From assembly GCF_015163075.1 (NCBI RefSeq), contig NZ_JADDXU010000006.1, positions 434,001-498,000 of the forward strand: 64,000 nt of DNA, read 5' to 3'. This DNA comes from Streptomyces justiciae (lineage in GTDB: Bacteria; Actinomycetota; Actinomycetes; Streptomycetales; Streptomycetaceae). Every line of letters begins with the position of its first letter. Positions within the stretch are counted from its first letter, which is position 1. Positions 33,354 to 39,668 of this stretch are shown here, piece by piece. Position numbers and translations under genes: made by a program. Below the pieces are notes generated by a model that saw nothing but the letters and a program-made list of their open reading frames with translations, was not told where the DNA came from and searched no databases.

Positions 33354-33988
33354 GCGAGCCCCAGGGCTCCGAAGGCACGACCCAACGACTGCCGGTTCTG
33401 GAGAAGCCGACCGAGCCGGACCCTTCGCCACCTGCCCTTGAGGGCGGCGAAGGCCGCTTCTGGTCGCCCCGGCGCGTCCCCGCGGCCGTCGTCGCGGTGC
33501 TGCTCCTCGCCGTCGCCGGACTCTTCCTCTACGACATCGCGGCCGTCCGCGCCGAACAGCCGGCCATGCGCTGGCGCCGCGAACTGGCGACCCAGCTCGC
33601 CGAGCGCCCCCTGGACGACACCTGGGTCCTCGTCGGCGCCGGCGTCGCCGCCGCCCTCGGCCTCTGGCTGGTCGTCCTCGCCGCCACCCCCGGTCTGCGC
33701 GGCCTCCTGCCCATGCGGCGCACCCACACGGACGTACGGGCCGGACTGCACCGCGAGGCCGCCGCCCTCGTCCTGCGCGACCGGGCCGTCGAGGTCGCCG
33801 GCGTGCAGTCGGTCCGGGTCCGGCTCTCCCGCGCCAAGGCCGACGTCAGCGCGGTCTCCCACTTCCGTGAACTGGACGACGTACGCGCCGATCTGGACGC
33901 CGTGCTCGGCGACGCGATCCAGGGACTGGGCCTGGCCCGGCCGCCGTCGCTGTCGCTGCATGTGCGGCGGCCCGGGAAGAAGGGGTGA
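33350..33988 (+). CDS. Two-helix membrane protein of the Asp23 operon (DUF6286-like)
   Basis: A 212-residue protein. The N-terminal ~45 residues are hydrophilic, hydrophobic helices lie at about 48-66 (AAVVAVLLLAVAGLFLYD) and 96-118 (VLVGAGVAAALGLWLVVLAA), and the C-terminal ~90 residues form a soluble domain ('LHREAAALVLRDRAVEVAGVQSVRVRL') that resembles the membrane-distal domain of AmaP-like proteins. It looks like a second anchor protein for Asp23. Overlaps its neighbours by four bases on each side. Confidence 0.83.
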   Translation: MSEPQGSEGTTQRLPVLEKPTEPDPSPPALEGGEGRFWSPRRVPAAVVAVLLLAVAGLFLYDIAAVRAEQPAMRWRRELATQLAERPLDDTWVLVGAGVAAALGLWLVVLAATPGLRGLLPMRRTHTDVRAGLHREAAALVLRDRAVEVAGVQSVRVRLSRAKADVSAVSHFRELDDVRADLDAVLGDAIQGLGLARPPSLSLHVRRPGKKG

Positions 33989-34572
33989 GGGCCGTGCTCA
34001 GGGTCGTCAACCGGGTGCTGCTGGGCCTGATCGGGCTCGTGCTGGTCGTCGTGGGCGGCGCGGTGCTGGCCGTGGGGCTGGGCGCGAACCCGCCCTCCTG
34101 GTGGATCCACGACAGCCGCCACGACGTACTCCTCGACACCGCCGAACGCACCCGCTGGGAGGGCCACGGATGGTGGTGGCCGACGGTCCTCGCCGTACTG
34201 GCCGTTCTCGTCCTGCTCGCCCTGTGGTGGCTGGTCGCGAACCTGCGCCGCCACCGCCTCACCGAGGTCCTGGTCGACACCGGCGACGGCGAGGGCGCGC
34301 TGCTGCGCGGCCGGGCCTTGGAGGGCGTACTGGCCGACGAGGCCACGCGGTTGGACGGCGTCGCCCACGCCCAGGTGCATCTGAGGGGCCGCCGCAACGC
34401 CCCGGAGACCCGCGTACGGCTCCTGCTGGAACCGCACGTGGACCCCGGGACGGCATTGAGCCACGTGACGGCCGAGGCGCTGACGCACGCGAGGAATTCG
34501 GCGGGCCTGGAGTCACTGCCGGCGGAGGTCCGCATGAAGGCGGTCAAGCACCGGGCAGAGAGGGTCAGTTGA
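33985..34572 (+). CDS. amaP: AmaP-like Asp23 membrane anchor protein
   Basis: A 195-residue protein with two transmembrane helices, about residues 8-33 (VNRVLLGLIGLVLVVVGGAV) and 60-85, separated by a short external loop, and a cytoplasmic domain with 'RLDGVAHAQVHLRGRRNAPETRVRLLLEPHVDPG'. This is the arrangement of AmaP, which recruits Asp23 to the membrane in Staphylococcus. It is the last gene of the operon and starts with GTG overlapping the previous stop (GTGA). Confidence 0.85.
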   Translation: MRAVLRVVNRVLLGLIGLVLVVVGGAVLAVGLGANPPSWWIHDSRHDVLLDTAERTRWEGHGWWWPTVLAVLAVLVLLALWWLVANLRRHRLTEVLVDTGDGEGALLRGRALEGVLADEATRLDGVAHAQVHLRGRRNAPETRVRLLLEPHVDPGTALSHVTAEALTHARNSAGLESLPAEVRMKAVKHRAERVS

Positions 34573-34583
34573 GGTTCTGTCTT

Positions 34584-34630
34584 TAGGGGCGCGGGGAACT
34601 GCACGCCCAGCCCCCACCGGCCGCAGCTTA
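34584..34630. repeat. Streptomyces dispersed intergenic element (GGGGCGCGGGGAACTGC type)
   Basis: The sequence TTTAGGGGCGCGGGGAACTGC...CCAGCCCCCACCGGCCGCAGC lies just after the amaP-like gene and before the converging SDR gene. From memory, near-identical sequences are scattered between genes in Streptomyces, often at convergent ends, where they may act as terminators. A related element occurs at 62130-62219. Confidence 0.65.
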
Positions 34631-35383
34631 AAAGCCGTGCCGCATGCCCCCATCAACAGGAACCATGATCCCGGTCAAGTAAGAAGCAGCGGGCGACAAA
34701 AGAAACGCCGCCGTACGCCCGAACTCCTCCGGCGTCCCATACCGCCGCAACGGAATCCGAGCTTCGTTCGCGGCCCGCGTGGCCTCCGGATCCGCGGACA
34801 GCCCGTCCAGCTCACGCACGCGATCCGTGTCGATACGCGACGGCAGCAACCCCACGACCCGAATCCCCCGCGGCCCCAACTCGTCCGCGATCGACTTCGC
34901 GAACCCGGCGAGCCCCGGCCGCAGCCCGTTGGAGATCGTCAGCCCCGGAATCGGCTCGTGCACGGAGCCCGACAGCACGAACCCGATGACACCGCCCGCC
35001 TCCAGCTCGGCGGAGGCCGCGCGAGCGAGCCGTACCGCGCCCAGGAACACCGACTCGAACGCGCTGGTCCACTGCTCGTCCGTGTTGTCCGCGACGAACC
35101 CCGGCGCGGGCCCGCCCACGCTGATCAGGATGCCGTCGAAGCCGCCGAAGTGCTCCCGCGCGGCCGCGATCAGCCGGGCCGGGGCCTCCGGGTCGGCGTT
35201 GTCGACGGCCACGCCGACGGCGTTCGGCCCCAGCTCGGCCGCCGCGTCGGCGACCCGCTTCTCGTCCCGCCCGGTCAGTACCACCTTCGCCCCGTCGGCG
35301 ACCAGCTCGCGCGCGGACGCGTTTCCGAGGCCGCGCGTGGCCCCGGTGACGACGAACACCCGGTCCTTCAGTCCAAGATCCAT
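34628..35383 (-). CDS. SDR family oxidoreductase
   Basis: A 251-residue short-chain dehydrogenase. It has the cofactor loop VVTGATRGLGNAS near residue 12, a 'DNADPE' acidic segment, and the typical C-terminal 'YLTGIMVPVDGGM'. The usual catalytic YxxxK is not obvious: the corresponding region reads 'PGLTISNGLRPGLAGFAKSIADELG', with an Asn in place of the Tyr and the Lys retained, as in the divergent 'classical-like' SDR group. Catalysis may therefore differ. Its ATG is five bases after the GH15 stop, so the two genes are coupled. Substrate unknown. Confidence 0.88.
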   Translation of the reverse strand: MDLGLKDRVFVVTGATRGLGNASARELVADGAKVVLTGRDEKRVADAAAELGPNAVGVAVDNADPEAPARLIAAAREHFGGFDGILISVGGPAPGFVADNTDEQWTSAFESVFLGAVRLARAASAELEAGGVIGFVLSGSVHEPIPGLTISNGLRPGLAGFAKSIADELGPRGIRVVGLLPSRIDTDRVRELDGLSADPEATRAANEARIPLRRYGTPEEFGRTAAFLLSPAASYLTGIMVPVDGGMRHGF

Positions 35384-35388
35384 GGCCC

Positions 35389-37176
35389 CTATCCTGCCTC
35401 GTCGTCCCCGAAGAGGGCGAGGGCGGTGTTCACCAGTCCGATGTGGCTGAACGCCTGTGGGAAGTTGCCGAGCTGGCACTCGTGCACCGGGTCGTACTCC
35501 TCGGACAGCAGCCCCACGTCGTTGGCCAGCCCCACGAGTCGCTCGAACAGCTCGCGGGCCTCCTTCGTACGGCCCGTCATGTGCAGGGCGTCCGCCAGCC
35601 AGAACGAGCACACCAGGAACGTGCCCTCCTCGCCCGGCAGCCCGTCGACCGTCGTGCCGTCGGTGCTGTAGCGGCGCAGGAAGCCGCCGTGGCCCAGTTC
35701 CTCGCGGATCGCGTCGACGGTGCCGATCACGCGCGGGTCGTCGGGCGGCAGGAAGCCCACGCGTGGGATGAGCAGCAGGGAGGCGTCGAGCTCCTCCGAA
35801 CCGTAGGACTGGGTGAAGGTGTTGCGTTCGGTGTCGAAGCCCTTCTCGCACACCTCGCGGTGCACCTCGTCGCGCATCTCCCGCCAGCCGTCGACGTCTC
35901 CGTGCAGCTCGGGGTTGTCCTCCACGGCGCGCACGGCCCGGTCGGCGGCCACCCACACCATCACCTTGGAGTGGACGAACTGACGGCGTCCGCCGCGCAC
36001 CTCCCACAGCCCTTCGTCGGGCTGCCGCCACGCCCCGCGCAGGAACTCCATCAGGGCGCACTGGATGGACCAGATGTGAGGTTTGGTGGACAGTCCCGAA
36101 CTGCGGGCCAGCGAGAGGGAGTCCATGACCTCGCCGTACACGTCCAGCTGGAGCTGGTTCACGGCCTCGTTGCCGATCCGCACCGGCTGCGAGCCGCGGT
36201 AGCCGGTGAGCCACGGCAGCTCGAACTCGGGCAGCCGCCGCTCGCCCGCGAGGCCGTACATGATCTGCAGGTCGGCCGGGTCACCCGCGACCGCGCGCAG
36301 CAGCCAGTCGCGCCAGGCCTCGGCTTCCTGGTGGTAGCCGGCCGACAGCAGCGCGCCGAGGGTGAGCGTGGAGTCGCGCAGCCAGCAGTAGCGGTAGTCC
36401 CAGTTGCGTACGCCGCCCAGCTCCTCCGGGAGCGAGGTGGTGGCCGCGGCGACGATGCCGCCGGTCGGGGCGTAGGTGAGGGCCTTGAGTGTGATGAGCG
36501 AACGCAGGACGGCGTCCTTGTGCGGGCCGTCGTAGCGGCAGTCGGCCGACCACGACTGCCAGTCCTCGACGCTGGTGCGCAGCGCGTCGAGCGGGTCGGT
36601 CAGGGGCGGGCGCGGCTCGTGCGAGGGGTGCCAGGTGAGCACGAACGACACCTTCTCGCCCTGCTTGACGGTGAACTCCGAGTGCGTGCAGTAGTCCTCG
36701 CCCCAGGTGCGCACCTCGGGTTCGCTGCGCAGCCACACCGAGTCGGGGCCGGCGACGGCGACCCGGTGCCCGTCGGACCTGCGCATCCACGGCATGATCG
36801 AGCCGTAGTCGAAACGCAGGCGGAGCGTGCTGCGGACGGTGACCTCGCCGCTCAGGCCCTCGACGACGCGTACGAGGTCGGGGGCGCGGTCGCGCTGGGG
36901 CATCAGGTCGGTGACCCGCACCGAGCCGGTGTCGGTCTCCCAGTCGGTGTCCAGGACGAGGGTGCCGGGGCGGTAGGCGCGACGGGCGCACCGGTCCGGA
37001 CCGTCGTGGGGCGCGATGCGCCAGTGTCCGTTGCTCTCGTCGCCGAGCAGCCGGGCGAAGCAGGCGGCCGAGTCGAAGCGGGGCAGGCACAGCCAGTCGA
37101 CGCTGCCGTCCTTGCCGACCAGGGCCGCGGTCTGTTCGTCGCCGATGAGGGCGTAGTCCTCGATACGGGGGTGCAC
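35389..37176 (-). CDS. Glycoside hydrolase family 15 protein (trehalase/glucoamylase-like)
   Basis: A 595-residue protein. The N-terminal beta domain starts 'IEDYALIGDEQTAALVGKDGSVDWLCLPRFDSAACFARLLG', typical of bacterial GH15 proteins; the (alpha/alpha)6 barrel follows with 'GVRNWDYRYCWLRDS' near residue 290, and the active-site-end motifs 'LLSEEYDP' and 'CQLGNFPQAFSHIGLVN'. Actinobacterial members include trehalases, so trehalose turnover is a reasonable guess, but glucoamylase-like activity is possible. No signal peptide, so it is cytoplasmic. I chose GTG 37176 (GGGA upstream); a TTG at 37209 would add 11 residues. Confidence 0.88.
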   Translation of the reverse strand: MHPRIEDYALIGDEQTAALVGKDGSVDWLCLPRFDSAACFARLLGDESNGHWRIAPHDGPDRCARRAYRPGTLVLDTDWETDTGSVRVTDLMPQRDRAPDLVRVVEGLSGEVTVRSTLRLRFDYGSIMPWMRRSDGHRVAVAGPDSVWLRSEPEVRTWGEDYCTHSEFTVKQGEKVSFVLTWHPSHEPRPPLTDPLDALRTSVEDWQSWSADCRYDGPHKDAVLRSLITLKALTYAPTGGIVAAATTSLPEELGGVRNWDYRYCWLRDSTLTLGALLSAGYHQEAEAWRDWLLRAVAGDPADLQIMYGLAGERRLPEFELPWLTGYRGSQPVRIGNEAVNQLQLDVYGEVMDSLSLARSSGLSTKPHIWSIQCALMEFLRGAWRQPDEGLWEVRGGRRQFVHSKVMVWVAADRAVRAVEDNPELHGDVDGWREMRDEVHREVCEKGFDTERNTFTQSYGSEELDASLLLIPRVGFLPPDDPRVIGTVDAIREELGHGGFLRRYSTDGTTVDGLPGEEGTFLVCSFWLADALHMTGRTKEARELFERLVGLANDVGLLSEEYDPVHECQLGNFPQAFSHIGLVNTALALFGDDEAG

Positions 37177-37260
37177 GGGATGCGGGTTCCCGGAGGGGTG
37201 GCAGGGCAATCCGGGGTGGAGCCGGCTGGGTGACGAGGGCCGGTAAGGAAGGCCCGCGCG

Positions 37261-38064
37261 TCAGACCGTGGCCGGTTCCGTTTCCGACTCCGCGCCTGAC
37301 TCCTTCTCCGCCTTCTCCCGGCGGTCCCGCGTCTCGCGCCGCACCAGCACGACCCAGCCGATCGGCACGCCCGCGGCGAACAGCCACCACTGGAAGGCGT
37401 ACGCGTAGTTCAGCGCGGCGTTCTCCATGCCGGGCTTGCTGCCCATCAGCTCCGGGGTGTCGCCCTTCGGCTCGGGCGCGGTCTGGGCGATGTAGCCGCC
37501 GAGGACGTCGGCGCCGAGCCGCTTCGCCTCCTGCGCGCTGTTGATCAGCATGATCTGGCGGTCGGGCAGGCCCTTGAGGTCCTTGATGCCGCTCGCCTCG
37601 GTCGTCTCGTCGGGCATCAGCCGCCCGGTGACGGTGATCTCGCCGCGCGGCGGAGCGGGGATCTTCGGGAACGCGGTCTGGCTCGGGCCGTCCGCGGCGA
37701 TCCAGCCCCGGTTGACCAGCAGCACCTTGCCGTCGTTCAGGACGAACGGGGTCAGGACGTGGTAGCCGACCTCGTCGTCGGAGTTGGTGCGGCGGCGGAC
37801 GACGACCTCGTCGTCGGTGTCGAACCGGCCCTTCGCGGTCACCGAGTGGTACCGCTCCTTGCTGGTCACGGTGTGCCCCGGGGACGTCAGCGTCTCCACG
37901 GGCACCGGCTTCGCGTCCAGCGCGTCGGAGACCAGCTGGTTGCGGGCGGTGCGCTCGTCGTAGCGGTGCATCTGCCAGATGCCCAGCCTGATCATCGTGG
38001 GGATGAGGAGGAGGGCGACCAGCGTGAGGATCACCCACTGCCGGGACAACAGGAAGCGGTACAC
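37261..38064 (-). CDS. SURF1 family cytochrome oxidase biogenesis protein
   Basis: A 267-residue membrane protein with an N-terminal helix (about residues 10-29, WVILTLVALLLIPTMIRLGIW), an extracytoplasmic domain with 'KVLLVNRGWIAADG', and a C-terminal helix ('YAYAFQWWLFAAGVPIGWVVLV'), exactly the SURF1 topology. SURF1 proteins help assemble heme a into cytochrome c oxidase. The C-terminal tail is charged (EKAEKESGAESE). The GTG at 38064 gives the common start (V/M)YRFLLSRQWV; a TTG five codons upstream is possible. Confidence 0.93.
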   Translation of the reverse strand: MYRFLLSRQWVILTLVALLLIPTMIRLGIWQMHRYDERTARNQLVSDALDAKPVPVETLTSPGHTVTSKERYHSVTAKGRFDTDDEVVVRRRTNSDDEVGYHVLTPFVLNDGKVLLVNRGWIAADGPSQTAFPKIPAPPRGEITVTGRLMPDETTEASGIKDLKGLPDRQIMLINSAQEAKRLGADVLGGYIAQTAPEPKGDTPELMGSKPGMENAALNYAYAFQWWLFAAGVPIGWVVLVRRETRDRREKAEKESGAESETEPATV

Positions 38065-38145
38065 CCCACGACCGTACAACTCGGGCCGTGGGGTGTTCGC
38101 ACAGGGGTGTGCCGGAACCGGCGGCTGTCCTGGCCGTCCGGGTGG

Positions 38146-38379
38146 TCAGACCCGGTCGACGATGCCCACCTTCCCCTCCGCGCGGGCGCAGTGCGCACCG
38201 CAGAACCAGTGGCCCTCGACCTCGACGCCCTGGCCGATGATCTGGACCCGGCAGTGCTCGCAGATCGGGGCCATGCGGTGGATCGCGCACGAGAAGCAGT
38301 CGAAGACGTGGACCGCGCCCTGGGCGTGCACCTCGAAGGTCATGCCGTAGTTGTTGCCGCAAACTTCGCAAGTCGCCAT
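38146..38379 (-). CDS. Small zinc-ribbon/LIM-like protein
   Basis: A 77-residue protein with eight cysteines in four pairs: Cys4/Cys7, Cys28/Cys31, Cys40/Cys43 (CEHC) and Cys60/Cys64, plus nearby histidines. The spacing suggests two zinc sites, as in prokaryotic zinc-ribbon or LIM-like mini-proteins. Function unknown; such proteins usually mediate protein contacts. The ATG at 38379 is chosen since the longer frame only adds Arg/Pro-rich sequence. Confidence 0.82.
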   Translation of the reverse strand: MATCEVCGNNYGMTFEVHAQGAVHVFDCFSCAIHRMAPICEHCRVQIIGQGVEVEGHWFCGAHCARAEGKVGIVDRV

Positions 38380-38452
38380 GCGCCACAGGGTGAGCCGTCG
38401 ACCCGGCGCGGGCGAGCGGCCACGGGGCGAGTCGCGCCGCAATCACCCGTCC

Positions 38453-38589
38453 GTACGGTCGCGCCTCCGACGCCGGTTCGGTGCGTACGGTCGTCTGTCC
38501 GAGGCCGGTGCCGCGCGCGTACGGTCGCTTCTCGGACGCCGGTGCCACGCGCGCGTACGGTCAGTCCTCCGACGCCGGTGCCACGTTGC
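38453..38589. repeat. Four ~34-base tandem repeats overlapping the exonuclease 3' end
   Basis: Units starting with GTACGGTC begin at 38453, 38485, 38519 and 38555 (steps 32, 34, 36) and contain TCCGACGCCGGTGCC-like sequence. The last unit includes the stop codon and final residues (VAPASED) of the exonuclease gene, so the others look like decayed copies of that gene's end, running away from it. Confidence 0.85.
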
Positions 38590-39562
38590 CCAGGAGTTGG
38601 CCGAACGCCGCCTCGTCGACGACCGGGGTGCCGTACTGCCGGGCCTTGACGACCTTCGACGTGCCCGAGTCGGGGTCGTTGGTGACGAGGAGGCTGGTCA
38701 GTCGGGAGATGCTCGTCGCGACGTGCAGCCCGGCCTCGATCGCGCGGTCCTCCAGCAGGTCGCGCTCGGTCGAGGTGTCCCCGGAGAACGCGACCCGCAT
38801 GCCCTGCTTGAGTGGTTTGCCCTCTTCGTAACGCCCCGGGTTGGGATAGGGGCATGCGGGCCTTTTGCGTGCCGGGCGCCAACTGGTCGGCCGATAGCTG
38901 CTGTAGCCGCCGTACCCACCGCCGCTGCCCTGCTGCCGGGGCACCGCCCGGTCCGTCCACTCCGTCAGCGGCCGGCACTCGTGCAGCGGCAGCCGGATGC
39001 TCTGTGAGGCCGCCGCCCTGAGGCTCGGCCGGAACGCCTCCGCCAGCACGCGCGCGTCGTCGAGCGCGTGGTGCGCACGCTGCTGGACGACGCCGAAGTG
39101 GGCGGCCAGCGACTCCAGCTTGTGGTTGGGCAGCGGCAGCGCGAGCTCCTTGGACAGCGCGATGGTGCACAGCCGCTGCCGCACCGGCGCCTCGCGCTCC
39201 GCGCGCGCGTACTCCCGGGCGATCATCTGCCAGTCGAAGACCGCGTTGTGCGCGACCAGCACCCGGCCCTCCAGACGGGCGGAGAACTCCTCGGCGATGT
39301 CCTGGAACAGGGGCGCGCCTTCCAGCACGTCGCTCGTCAGACCGTGGATCCACACCGGGCCCGGGTCGCGCTCCGGGTTGACCAGCGTGTACCAGTGGTC
39401 CTCGACCTCGCCGCGCGCGTCCAGCCGGTAGACGGCCGCGGAGATTATCCGGTCGTCGCGGGCCAGTCCGGTGGTCTCCACGTCAACGACCGCGTATCCC
39501 TTCGGATACGCGGCCGGCCACTGGGTGGGGGAGGACGCTTCGGCGGTACGGTCTTCGAGCAT
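38561..39562 (-). CDS. DEDDh 3'-5' exonuclease with C-terminal BRCT domain
   Basis: A 333-residue DnaQ-like protein. The exonuclease domain (about residues 20-190) shows 'VVDVETTGLARDDRI' (Asp and Glu ligands), 'VAHNAVFDWQMI' (Asp), and 'HHALDDARVLAEAF' (the catalytic His and last Asp), so all DEDDh residues are present. A Gly/Tyr/Pro linker follows, then a BRCT domain at about 250-330 ('GMRVAFSGDTSTERDLLEDRAIEAGLHVATSIS'). It probably trims DNA ends in repair and is not the replicative epsilon subunit. Starts at ATG 39562; lies 106 bases after the RING-TerD gene on the same strand. Confidence 0.92.
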   Translation of the reverse strand: MLEDRTAEASSPTQWPAAYPKGYAVVDVETTGLARDDRIISAAVYRLDARGEVEDHWYTLVNPERDPGPVWIHGLTSDVLEGAPLFQDIAEEFSARLEGRVLVAHNAVFDWQMIAREYARAEREAPVRQRLCTIALSKELALPLPNHKLESLAAHFGVVQQRAHHALDDARVLAEAFRPSLRAAASQSIRLPLHECRPLTEWTDRAVPRQQGSGGGYGGYSSYRPTSWRPARKRPACPYPNPGRYEEGKPLKQGMRVAFSGDTSTERDLLEDRAIEAGLHVATSISRLTSLLVTNDPDSGTSKVVKARQYGTPVVDEAAFGQLLGNVAPASED

Positions 39563-39668
39563 GGTCCCTGAGGATACGGGCCCCCACTGACAGTCCCGCG
39601 CCCACCCGCCCCGCAACCCCGCTCCGGCACCGGGCACTTCAGTGCTCTTCCAGTGGGCCTCGAATTCC

